Below are positions 18,110 to 27,400 of a DNA stretch of 53,626 nucleotides, in pieces. Made by a program: the position numbers and the translations under genes. The DNA is taken from assembly GCA_016290095.1 (NCBI GenBank), contig JAEESU010000020.1, forward strand, positions 1 through 53,626, written 5' to 3'. Below the pieces are notes generated by a model. That model was given only the letters and a program-made list of their open reading frames with translations, searched no databases and was not told where the DNA came from. Source of the DNA: Clostridia bacterium. Its GTDB lineage: Bacteria > Bacillota > Clostridia > TANB77 > CAG-508. Positions within the stretch are counted from its first letter, which is position 1; every line of letters starts with the position of its first letter.

Positions 18110-18612
18110 ATGATAGTAAAATAGAAGAAATCGCAAAAAAACTATATAATTTAAGTGAAGAAAACATTTATGATGTAATAGAAAAACTTAAAAACAATCA
18201 AAATATTGATCAAACAATAACATATGTATATATTAAAGCTTTATATATGCACTTAGTTCAAAAGTATTATGCAATAAAGAATAATCAAGAAGATTTTCAA
18301 AAAATTTATGATCAATATAAAAAAGACTTAAAAGAGTATTACATAGAAAATAATGCTAATATAAGTAATGAATTATTAGATGATATTATGCAGATTTTTG
18401 ATAATTCTTATCAGTTCTTAGAAACTTTGCAATTTAAAAATATTAATGATAGTTATGAGTTAAGGCATCATATTATTGCATGTATGGAACTATTAAGAAA
18501 AATATTAGAAAATAAATCTAAAAGTCAAATCAGAGTTGATATTTTTGATAATTCTATTGGGAAGATTAAAGACGAAGCGGATGAGATTTTAGATTATATC
18601 AGAAAAGTTTGA
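18106..18612 (+). CDS. helical protein of unknown function coupled to a Spo0E-like gene
   Basis: 168 residues. The start overlaps the Spo0E-like stop by four bases (ATGA), so translation is coupled. Almost entirely helical, rich in Lys, Glu, Asn and Tyr, without membrane helices, cysteine clusters or a signal peptide. No family recognised. The C-terminal half (residues ~95-168) contains two amphipathic helices (ELLRKILENKSK, IGKIKDEADEILDYI) that could mediate dimerisation or binding. A role together with the Spo0E-like peptide is a reasonable guess from the overlap only. Confidence 0.7.
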   Translation: MNDSKIEEIAKKLYNLSEENIYDVIEKLKNNQNIDQTITYVYIKALYMHLVQKYYAIKNNQEDFQKIYDQYKKDLKEYYIENNANISNELLDDIMQIFDNSYQFLETLQFKNINDSYELRHHIIACMELLRKILENKSKSQIRVDIFDNSIGKIKDEADEILDYIRKV

Positions 18613-18625
18613 TTTTTTGGGATAT

Positions 18626-18657
18626 AAAGACTAGCCAATATATGCTAGTCTCTTTTT
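18626..18657 (+). terminator. Rho-independent terminator
   Basis: Stem AGACTAGC/GCTAGTCT (18628-18635 with 18644-18651), 8-base loop, then CTTTTT. Confidence 0.82.
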
Positions 18658-18768
18658 ATCTTCGAAAAATAATTTTGAAATGAGTCTCTAAAAATCGTTT
18701 AAAAAGTATATACTTTTTTTTCCATTTAAGATATAATTTAATGTGTATAATTTTACGGAGGAATCGCT

Positions 18769-19320
18769 TTGAGTAAATTATTAAATGAAGAATTAAAATT
18801 TGAAGGCCCACGTTTTAAGGTAGTTAGAAAAGAATATGAGAGAGATGATGGCCTAAAATATATTAGAGATTGTGTAGAACCTGGAAATGCTGTAGTAATA
18901 TTACCAGTAAATGAAAATAATGAAGTTATTTTTGTAAAAGAAGAAAGAGAAGTAATTGGTAGAATTTCTATGGGACTACCAGCAGGAATGATAGATGAAA
19001 ATGAAGATCCGAAAGATGCTGCAAAAAGAGAACTTGCAGAAGAAACAGGAATAGAAGCGAAATCCTTAGAATTTTTAATTAGTTATTTTCCATCTTGTGG
19101 TTATACAAATGAAAGAATATTTATATATTTAGCAAGAGATTTCACATACGGACAGCAACATTTTGATGATACAGAAGAAATTTTAAGTGTTGAAAAAATA
19201 AAGTTAGATGATTGCTTGAAAATGATTAGTGAAAATAAATTTTATCATGCAAGTGTTAATATAGCTATTTTATTATATTATTACAAATATTGTAATGGAG
19301 GAAATAATGGAAGTAATTAA
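18769..19320 (+). CDS. Nudix hydrolase, ADP-ribose pyrophosphatase type
   Basis: 183 residues from a TTG start behind GGAGGAA. The Nudix box is perfect at residues 73-95: G-x5-E-x7-REL-x-EETGI. The preceding segment MGLPAG and the general layout match the NudF/YqkG ADP-ribose pyrophosphatases, which split ADP-ribose into AMP and ribose 5-phosphate with Mg2+. Cytoplasmic. First gene of a tightly packed operon of six; its last 14 bases overlap the start of the mscS-type gene. Substrate choice within the Nudix superfamily is not certain from sequence. Confidence 0.87.
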   Translation: MSKLLNEELKFEGPRFKVVRKEYERDDGLKYIRDCVEPGNAVVILPVNENNEVIFVKEEREVIGRISMGLPAGMIDENEDPKDAAKRELAEETGIEAKSLEFLISYFPSCGYTNERIFIYLARDFTYGQQHFDDTEEILSVEKIKLDDCLKMISENKFYHASVNIAILLYYYKYCNGGNNGSN

Positions 19321-20392
19321 GCAATGGTTATCAACAATTGATATTAATAGACTTCTTACTATTTTTGATATACAGATTGCAATTGGTGTATTTGTATTTT
19401 TCATTATATTTAGAAATGCATTCACCAAGTTAATTATTATGTTTTATTATAAACTAATCAAAAAGAAAAAGAACCATAAAGAAAGCAGTATGTATGGAAT
19501 ATTTAATGTTTTCTTTGTTTTGCTAGGCTTATATCTAGCAGTAAGAATTCTATATAAAAATGCTCAAATTGTATATTTTGCCAATAAAACCTTTGAAGTA
19601 ATTTTGATTTATTGTGTTACTAGAGGAATTTCTTCTCAATTAGTAGTAGATTCTTTGCTAATGAAAAAACTATTCAAAGGACAAGAAAACGCTATTAACC
19701 AATTAATCTGTAACTTGCTTAAAATTCTACTTTGGATTGTATTTTTATTTATAATTATCAATTTATTGGGATTTGACTTAAGTGGTTTTGGAGGCCTTGT
19801 TACTGGACTTGGAATTGTATCTGCTGTTGCAGCTTTAGCAGCACAAGATATGGTAAAGAGTATTTTGAGTGGTTTAGTAATTTTAACAGACAAACCATTT
19901 ACAATTGGTGATTGGATTGAAGTAGGAGATTATGAAGGAACGGTAATAGACATTACATTTAGAAGTGTACGTTTAAAATCATATAATAATGCCATAGTAA
20001 CAATACCGAACTCAACAATAACTCAAACATATGTATCAAATTGGAACAAATTAACAAGTAGAAGATTTGATTGTACATTAGGATTAAGCTTAAATACGCC
20101 AACTGAAAAGGTAAGAAAAGTTATTAAAGAAATTAGAACAACACTTAAAAACCATAAAGATGTAATTAGTGATACAGTTACAGTTTGTTTGAATGATATT
20201 ACAACTGGAAGTATAAATATCAAGATATTTTTATATATGTCTGAAACAAACTATGGACTATCATTAATGGTTAGACAAGATATTTATTGTAGTTTATTAT
20301 ATTTAATGGAAAAAGAAGATATTGAGTTAGTTTCTTATCCAACTCAAACAGTATATTTAAACGGAAAGGACGAAGAAAAAACAGAACAATGA
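19307..20392 (+). CDS. MscS-family mechanosensitive ion channel
   Basis: 361 residues. ATG 19307 is chosen because GGAGG (19297-19301) lies 5 bases before it; an in-frame ATG at 19295 lies before that site. About four N-terminal membrane helices are followed by the pore helix region GLGIVSAVAALAAQDMVKSILSG (about 155-180), with the Ala/Gly packing and kink of TM3 in MscS. The soluble beta-domain follows: FTIGDWIEVGDYEGTV, then FRSVRLKSYNNAIVTIPNS, both diagnostic. Such channels release solutes when membrane tension rises at osmotic downshock. The frame overlaps the Nudix gene before it and the patatin gene after it. Confidence 0.93.
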   Translation: MEVIKQWLSTIDINRLLTIFDIQIAIGVFVFFIIFRNAFTKLIIMFYYKLIKKKKNHKESSMYGIFNVFFVLLGLYLAVRILYKNAQIVYFANKTFEVILIYCVTRGISSQLVVDSLLMKKLFKGQENAINQLICNLLKILLWIVFLFIIINLLGFDLSGFGGLVTGLGIVSAVAALAAQDMVKSILSGLVILTDKPFTIGDWIEVGDYEGTVIDITFRSVRLKSYNNAIVTIPNSTITQTYVSNWNKLTSRRFDCTLGLSLNTPTEKVRKVIKEIRTTLKNHKDVISDTVTVCLNDITTGSINIKIFLYMSETNYGLSLMVRQDIYCSLLYLMEKEDIELVSYPTQTVYLNGKDEEKTEQ

Positions 20393-21246
20393 GCCTAGGA
20401 TTAGCATTAGCAGGTGGAGGATTAAAAGGGCTAGCATATGTTGGAGCAATAAAAGCATTAAGAGAACTTAATGTAAAAATAGATTATTTATCAGGAGCAA
20501 GTTCAGGAAGTATTTTTACAACATTTTATGCTGTTGGTTTAACACCTGAAGAAATACAAGAAAAAACCATGCAACATTATAAAGAACTTGTAAATATAAA
20601 GAATAGAAATATTCTTAAAGCTGGTATTACATATATGACTTCTGGTGTTGCCAAAATCGAAGGACTAATGTCCGGAAAAAATATAGAGGATATCGTTGCA
20701 TCAGTTATAAATGAAAAAAATATTACGAATATGAATGAAGTGAAAATTCCTTATGCAATAGTAACAGTTGATACAATTTCAACAAAAGAATGTATATTTT
20801 TATCTAGAGATTTTGGATTAAAAAATACAGATGAAATAGATTATTTATATAATGTTCCTATAAAAATAGCAACAAGAGCAAGCATGTCTTTCCCTGGAGT
20901 ATATACTCCTTGCCAATATGAGAATTATAATTTTATTGATGGTGGTACAAAAGATAATTTGCCAGTTCAAGTTTTAAAAGATATGGGAGCAGATAAAGTA
21001 TTAGCATTAAGTTTTAAAATAGATGATTATGAGCCAAAAGAAAATCTATTTGGAATATTATTACGTACAGTTGATATATTTTCACTAAAAGATGTAAGAA
21101 GGGCTCAAAAAATTGCAGATTTAGCAATTGAAATAGATTGTAAAGGAACAACATTATTAGAAATTGATGATTCAGAAAAAGTAGTTAATACAGGCTACAA
21201 TACAATTATGCAAAATAAAGAAAAGATTTTAGATTTACTAAAGTAA
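20389..21246 (+). CDS. patatin-like phospholipase (RssA-type)
   Basis: 285 residues, start overlapping the upstream stop as ATGA. The patatin catalytic dyad is intact: oxyanion loop GGGLKG at 9-14, nucleophile S38 in GASSG (36-40), and D184 in DGGTKDNLP. Patatin-like enzymes hydrolyse acyl esters of lipids. No signal peptide or membrane helix is seen, so it is probably cytoplasmic, perhaps membrane-associated. It is close in size to the small bacterial RssA/YchK group. The physiological substrate is unknown. Confidence 0.9.
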   Translation: MSLGLALAGGGLKGLAYVGAIKALRELNVKIDYLSGASSGSIFTTFYAVGLTPEEIQEKTMQHYKELVNIKNRNILKAGITYMTSGVAKIEGLMSGKNIEDIVASVINEKNITNMNEVKIPYAIVTVDTISTKECIFLSRDFGLKNTDEIDYLYNVPIKIATRASMSFPGVYTPCQYENYNFIDGGTKDNLPVQVLKDMGADKVLALSFKIDDYEPKENLFGILLRTVDIFSLKDVRRAQKIADLAIEIDCKGTTLLEIDDSEKVVNTGYNTIMQNKEKILDLLK

Positions 21247-21267
21247 TAATAATTAGGAGTGAGAAAA

Positions 21268-22734
21268 TTGCCTGGAACAAATAATACCATGATGCAATAT
21301 TTTGAATGGTATTTACCTAGTGATTCTACGCTTTGGAACAAACTTACAAAAGATGCACTGCATTTAGAGAACATAGGAATAACACATTTATGGTTGCCAC
21401 CAGCATATAAAGGAGCTGGAGGAAAATATGATGTAGGGTATGGAGTCTATGATTTATATGATCTTGGAGAATTTGATCAAAAGGGCTCTATTGCGACAAA
21501 GTATGGAACGAAAGATGAATATTTAAATTCAATTAGAATATTGCATGAAAATAATTTAAAAGTGTTAGCAGATGTTGTTTTAAATCATAAAATGGGAGCA
21601 GATGAAACAGAAGATGTTTTAGCTGTCATTGATGATTATAATGACAGAAATGTGAGCTTGTCAGACGAAGCAATTCCTATTAAGGTTTGGACAAAATATA
21701 ATTTCTATGGACGAAACAATTGTTATTCAGACTTTAAATGGAATTGGACACATTTTCATGGAATAGATTGGGATGAAAATACAGGAAAAAGTGCAATATA
21801 CAAGTTTTATGGCAAACATTGGGATGAGGATGTTGACAAAGAAAATGGCAACTTTGATTACCTGATGGGAGCAGATGTTGATTTAAATAATTTCGATGTA
21901 GTAAGAGAATTAAAAAAATGGGGAAAATGGTATTTAGAAATAACTAATGTAGATGGCTTTAGATTAGATGCTGTAAAACATATAAGAAGTGAGTTTTTCC
22001 CAGAATGGTTAGCAGAACTTAGAAATACATCAGACAAAAAACTATATGCAGTAGGAGAGTATTGGAGTGCTAACATTGATGTAATTAATAAATATATAGA
22101 AAAAACAGAAGGTTGTATGGCATTATTTGATGTACCATTACATTATAACTTTTTTAGAGCCTCAATTAGCAATGGCGAATTTAATATGAGTCAAATATTT
22201 GATGGAACAATAGTAGGAACTAATCCAGAAAAGGCTGTTACTTTTGTCGACAACCATGATACAGAACCAGGACAAGCATTGGAATCTTGGGTTCTAGATT
22301 GGTTTAAACCATTAGCATATTCACTAATATTATTAAGAAAAGATGGTTTTCCATGTGTATTTTATGGAGATTATTATGGAATACCAGAAAAAGATGTAAG
22401 TTCTAAAAATAATATATTAGACATACTATTAAAAGTAAGAAAATATTTTGCTTATGGGGAACAACATGATTATTTTTACGATAGAAATAGAATAGGATTT
22501 ACAAGACTCGGAGATTATGATCATCCAGATTCTGGACTTGCAGTTGTAATGTCTGATGCAGAGGGCGGATGTATTCATATGAATGTTGGAAAAAGATTGG
22601 CAAACACAGTATTTTATGATGTTACAGGAAATTTGTCTGAAACTGTATATGTTGATAGTGAAGGAAATGGAATTTTTTACTGTAACGGTGGAAGTGTTTC
22701 AGTTTGGATAAAGCAAGGAAAGAGTGTTAATTAA
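21268..22734 (+). CDS. amyS: cytoplasmic alpha-amylase (GH13)
   Basis: 488 residues. TTG 21268 is preceded by AGGAG at 8 bases; a GTG at 21259 overlaps that site and is less likely. Catalytic residues are all present: nucleophile D234 in GFRLDAVKH, acid/base E264 in AVGEYW, and D331 in FVDNHDT. DVVLNHKMGAD and the N-terminal TMMQYFEWYLP resemble the liquefying alpha-amylases of Bacillus (GH13 subfamily 5). There is no signal peptide, so it probably acts on stored glycogen or imported maltodextrin. Its place in an operon with Nudix, MscS and patatin genes gives no clear pathway link. The SDR gene starts on its stop codon (TAATG). Confidence 0.93.
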   Translation: MPGTNNTMMQYFEWYLPSDSTLWNKLTKDALHLENIGITHLWLPPAYKGAGGKYDVGYGVYDLYDLGEFDQKGSIATKYGTKDEYLNSIRILHENNLKVLADVVLNHKMGADETEDVLAVIDDYNDRNVSLSDEAIPIKVWTKYNFYGRNNCYSDFKWNWTHFHGIDWDENTGKSAIYKFYGKHWDEDVDKENGNFDYLMGADVDLNNFDVVRELKKWGKWYLEITNVDGFRLDAVKHIRSEFFPEWLAELRNTSDKKLYAVGEYWSANIDVINKYIEKTEGCMALFDVPLHYNFFRASISNGEFNMSQIFDGTIVGTNPEKAVTFVDNHDTEPGQALESWVLDWFKPLAYSLILLRKDGFPCVFYGDYYGIPEKDVSSKNNILDILLKVRKYFAYGEQHDYFYDRNRIGFTRLGDYDHPDSGLAVVMSDAEGGCIHMNVGKRLANTVFYDVTGNLSETVYVDSEGNGIFYCNGGSVSVWIKQGKSVN

Positions 22735-23492
22735 TGAAAGTTTTAATTACAGGAGCATCTTCTGGAATTGGAAGAGATATTGCAAAAGAATTTGCAAAAA
22801 GAAATTGGGAAATTATATTAGTTGCTAGAAATGTTGATAGATTAGAACAAATCAGAAAAGAAATTTTTGAAGAATACAGAGCATCTGTATATTTTGAAAG
22901 TGTTGATTTGACATCTAGAAATAATTGCATACAACTATTTAATAAATATAAAGATGTTGATGTAGTTGTTAATAATGCGGGATTAGGTGATTTTGGACTA
23001 TTTGAGCAAACGAATCTAACAAAAGATTTAACATTAATAGATACCAATATCACTGCATTACACATTTTAACAAAATTATACTTAAGAGAATTTAAATCAA
23101 AAAAAAGTGGAAAGATTTTAAATGTTGCATCAATAGCAGGTTTTTTACCAGGACCTCTAATGGCAACATATTATGCAACTAAAAGTTATGTTGTAAAACT
23201 TTCCGAATCAATTAGAGAAGAACTAAAAAAAGAAAAATCAAATGTACAAATTAGTATTTTATGTCCAGGACCTGTAAAGACAAATTTCAACAATGTTGCA
23301 AATGTTAAATTTGATATTAAATCTATGCCAAGCGAAACAGTAGCACAATATGCAGTTGAAAAGTTTTTGAAAGGAAAATTTTATATTGTACCAGGATTCG
23401 GAGTAAAGTGTGCAAGAATATTTTCGAGATTAGTACCAACGTCTTTTGTTGCAGGTTTTGTATATAAAACACAAAAAAAGAAAGAAGGATAA
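22734..23492 (+). CDS. short-chain dehydrogenase/reductase
   Basis: 252 residues, classical SDR length. The cofactor-binding TGASSGIG is at 6-13, NNAG near 79-82, the catalytic Ser in NVASIAGFLPG, and Y146-x3-K150 in the active site. An Arg after the second strand (VARN) suggests NADP(H) rather than NAD(H). The C-terminal basic/hydrophobic end (FVAGFVYKTQKKK) resembles YqjQ/DltE-like SDRs. Translationally linked to the amylase gene by a one-base overlap (TAATG). The substrate cannot be told from the sequence. Confidence 0.9.
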   Translation: MKVLITGASSGIGRDIAKEFAKRNWEIILVARNVDRLEQIRKEIFEEYRASVYFESVDLTSRNNCIQLFNKYKDVDVVVNNAGLGDFGLFEQTNLTKDLTLIDTNITALHILTKLYLREFKSKKSGKILNVASIAGFLPGPLMATYYATKSYVVKLSESIREELKKEKSNVQISILCPGPVKTNFNNVANVKFDIKSMPSETVAQYAVEKFLKGKFYIVPGFGVKCARIFSRLVPTSFVAGFVYKTQKKKEG

Positions 23493-23493
23493 A

Positions 23494-24024
23494 ATGAAAA
23501 TACTAATAGGAACCAGAAATCCAGGAAAAATAGAAGGAGCTAAACTTGCATTTGAAACATTTTATAATGATGTTCAAATAGAAGGCATACCAGTAGAATC
23601 AGGAGTCGGAGAGGAACCTGTTGACTCAGAAATATACCAAGGAGCAAGTAATAGAGTAAAAAATTTAGTAAAATATGCAGAAGAAAATAATATGGAAGCA
23701 GATTTTTTTGTAGCTGTAGAATCTGGAATAACTAATAAACTTGGAAAATGGTGTATTATTCAAATAGCTGTTATTAGAGATAAAAATGGCTATGAAAGTT
23801 TTGGAACAGGGCCAGCTTTTCCAGTACCAGATAAATATGTAGATGAAATAATAAAAACAGATTTAGGAAAACTAATGGATGATATATTTAAAGAAAAAGC
23901 TTTAAGAAATTCAGTTGGAGGAATAGCTTTTTTAACACATGATGCAGTTACAAGAATAGATATGACAAAAGAAGCGTTTATAATGGCATTAACAGAACAT
24001 ATTAATGATGATATATGGAAATAA
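23494..24024 (+). CDS. yjjX: inosine/xanthosine triphosphatase (YjjX/DUF84 family)
   Basis: 176 residues. ATG 23494 follows GAAGGA; it is one base after the SDR stop. It begins with GTRNPGKIEGAKLAF, the nucleotide-binding start of YjjX, followed by VESGVGEEP, AVESGI, GTGPAFPVP and GGIAFLTHDAVTR, in the family's order. Such enzymes hydrolyse ITP and XTP and so keep deaminated purines out of RNA and DNA; they are structurally close to HAM1/RdgB. Last gene of the 18769-24024 operon, ended by a strong palindromic terminator. Confidence 0.87.
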   Translation: MKILIGTRNPGKIEGAKLAFETFYNDVQIEGIPVESGVGEEPVDSEIYQGASNRVKNLVKYAEENNMEADFFVAVESGITNKLGKWCIIQIAVIRDKNGYESFGTGPAFPVPDKYVDEIIKTDLGKLMDDIFKEKALRNSVGGIAFLTHDAVTRIDMTKEAFIMALTEHINDDIWK

Positions 24025-24053
24025 TAATTAGATATATGATTAAAAATACTATT

Positions 24054-24092
24054 AAATAAGCTTATTAGTAATTAATACTAATAAGCTTATTT
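24054..24092 (+). terminator. Rho-independent terminator of the six-gene operon
   Basis: A perfect 17-bp stem (24054-24070 with 24076-24092, core ATAAGCTTATTAGTA) and a 5-base loop, followed by T-rich sequence. The core AATAAGCTTATT is itself palindromic. Confidence 0.85.
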
Positions 24093-24100
24093 TTATTTGA

Positions 24101-24488
24101 CACAAATTATATCTACATTACTGTAACCAATATTCCTAGATTTTTTCTAAAAATTCCGGCCAATATTATACAAGTAGTAGTTGATAAAAGAAAAAGAGAT
24201 TAACAATGAAACAAGAGTATTTTTTACAAATCGCAAATCCTTGCGGAAGGTTAGTTTATAAGAATAAAAGTTACAAAATATTCTCAAAGCATTGAAATTG
24301 TAACTATTAATTAAAAAAAGTAACCAAAAAAATATAATTTTAAAAAACATGAAAACCCTAGAAAAATGCTAAAAACAAGCTGAAAATGTAAGAAAATTGT
24401 TATAGTTTTTTTCATATAAATATATTATTAATTAATTATATATTTAATTTAAATATTTATTTTAAGTTTGAATGGAGATTGTGCGAAA
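24101..24488. other. 388-bp leader/intergenic region ahead of the giant surface protein
   Basis: Very AT-rich. It contains a possible 29-residue reading frame (24206-24295, beginning MKQEYFLQIANPCGR), with only a weak SD, and a small CGCAA/TTGCG hairpin inside it. The last ~80 bases before the gene are nearly pure A/T. I find no convincing -35/-10 pair and no riboswitch I recognise. Confidence 0.5.
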
Positions 24489-27400
24489 ATGAAGAAAAAG
24501 AACTTTATTAGTAAAAAAGGAATTTTGATTTGTTTTATAATTGGAGTTTTGCTTGCAATAGGAGCTTGCAGAATTATACAATCAGAACACAAAGAAATTA
24601 ATATAATAGGTGCAGAGCAAAAACATCTTTTAGCTAATATAGCAAGTGGAACATCAGGAAGTTGTGATTGGGTAATTGATGAAGATGGAATACTAACGAT
24701 AAGCCCAACTAATGGGACAAGCGGAACATTAGCAAATTTTGAAACTAATAATGATGTACCATGGTATACATATAGAGAAAGTATTACTAAAGCACAATTT
24801 CAAGGAACAATATATGGAAACACATATTGTGTAAAAATGTTTGATTACTGTTCAAATATTACTGAAATTGATTTTACAAATTTTGATGTAAGTAATGTAA
24901 CAAATATGTTTGGTATGTTTGATAGTTGTAGCAATTTAATAAGCATAAATTTAGGAGATAACTTTGATACAAGTAATGTAACAAATATGGTTGGTATGTT
25001 TTATGAATGTAGCAGTTTAACAAGCTTAAACTTAGGAAATAATTTTGATACAAGTAATGTAACAAGTATGATCTCTATGTTTGCTGGATGTAGTAATTTA
25101 ACAAGTTTAGACTTAGGAGATAAGTTTGATACAAGTAATGTAACAAGTATGATCTCTATGTTTCAAGATTGTAGCAGTTTAACAAGTTTAGACTTAGGAG
25201 ATAACTTTGATACAAGCAATGTAACAAATATGACCGTTATGTTTATGGGTTGTAGTAGTTTAACAAGTCTAGATTTAGGTGATAAATTTGATACAAGTAA
25301 TGTAACTAGTATGACTGAAATGTTTTGTCAATGTAGCAGTTTAACAAGTTTAGACTTAGGAGATAACTTTGATACAAGTAATGTAAAAATCATGCCTGCT
25401 ATGTTTTTTGATTGTAGTAATTTAACAAGTTTAGACTTAGGAGATAATTTTGATACAAGTAATGTAAAAAGTATACCTGCTATGTTTGGTGGTTGTAGTA
25501 GCTTAACAAGTCTAGATTTAGGTGATAAATTTGATACAAGTAATGTAACAGAAATGAGTGCTATGTTTGAAAGATGTAGCAGTTTAACAAGCCTAGACTT
25601 AGGAGATAATTTTGATACAAGTAATGTAAAAACTATGCCTGGTATGTTTTATGAATGTAGCAGTTTAACAAGCTTAGATTTAAGTAGTTTTGATACAAGT
25701 AGTGTAACTAACATGAGTAATATGCTATTTAATACGGCATCATTAAGAAGCTTAACACTAAGTTCAGATTTTGAATTCAAATCAACAGATGTATTAGATG
25801 ATTATACAAATCCAAGTAAATGGCATAGAGTAGGAACAAATGAAAATTACACATCAGCAGAATTAATGAGCAATTATAATGGATCAACAATGGCAGGAGA
25901 ATATAGAAGAATAGAATATACAATAGAGTTTAATGGAAATGGCGCAACAAGTGGAAGCACAGCAAGTATGTCAATGTACGGAGGAGAAGCTAAAAACTTA
26001 ACATCAAACGGATTTACAAGAACAGGATATGGATTTAAAGGATGGAATAGTAAAGCAGATGGAACCGGTGTGTCATATGTAAATGAGCAAAGTGTAATAG
26101 ATTTAACAGAAGAAGATGGAGAAACAGTAACTCTATTTGCACAGTGGCAAAAAGCAGAATTAATGCAAAGAGAAACCGCACAATCAAACCAATATTATGT
26201 AATAGGAGCAGATCAAAATGCTAGCAATCCAAGAACAAATACAGGATATCTAGCAGAACAAATATCAACAATAACATTAGTAGATAATAAAACAACTATG
26301 CCAAACACGGGTGTAGTAGATAGTTGGGATGTATCAAAAGATAATGATGGTAGTGTAATAGCATGGATAACAGATGCAGGAATAGTAAATGAAGTACAAA
26401 TGTACAATTTATATATAGGAGGAAACGGAGCAGGAAGTATTGTCGCTCCTAATAGTGGATATAATAATGGACTATTCCAAAACTATAATAAATGTACAAT
26501 TATAAATGGACTAGAATTTTTAGACACAAGTAGTGTAACAAATATGAATAATATGTTTTATAATTGTAGCAATCTAACAAGTTTGGATTTAGGTGACAGA
26601 TTTGATACAAGTGGTGTTACCAATATGCAGAATATGTTTTTAAACTGTAGCAGTTTAGCAAGTTTAGATTTAGGAGATAAATTTGATACAAGTAATGTAA
26701 TAGATATGAATGCTATGTTTTATGGTTGCAGCAGTTTAGCAAGTTTAGATTTAGGAGATAACTTTAATACAAGTAATGTAACAAATATAAGCGCTATGTT
26801 TTATGGTTGTAGCAGTTTAACAAGTTTAGAATTAGACGATAACTTTGATACAAGTAATGTAACAAATATAAGTGCTATGTTTTATGGTTCTAGTAGCTTA
26901 ACAAGTTTAGATTTGGGAGATAACTTTGATACAAGTAATGTAACAAATATAAGCGCTATGTTTTATGGATGTGGCAGTTTAACAAACCTAGATTTGGGAG
27001 ATAAATTTGATACAAGCAATGTAAAAAATATGAACGCTATGTTTTTAAACTGTAGCAGTTTAGTAAGCCTAGATTTGGGAGATAAATTTGATACAAGTAA
27101 TGTAATAGATATGAGTGCTATGTTTTATGGCTGTAGCGGTTTAGCAAGTTTAGATTTAGGAGATAACTTTAATACAAGTAATGTAACAAATATAAGCGCT
27201 ATGTTTTATGGTTGTAGCAGTTTAGCAAGTTTAGATATAGGAGATAACTTTAATACAAGCAATGTAACATATATGGGTTCTATGTTTTATGAATGTAGCA
27301 GCTTAACAAGTTTAGATTTAAGTAGTTTTAATACAAGTAGTGTAACTAACATGAGTAATATGCTAACCGGTATGACATCACTAAGAAGCTTAACACTAAG

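Noticed and set aside
24101-24488. Riboswitch in the leader of the surface-protein gene
   Set aside because: I checked for c-di-GMP-type conserved cores and saw only one small hairpin; no match strong enough to claim.
24489-24600. Lipoprotein signal in the surface protein (IGAC)
   Set aside because: A weak lipobox is possible, but the C-terminal PKTGD sorting signal is far clearer and both anchors together would be unusual.
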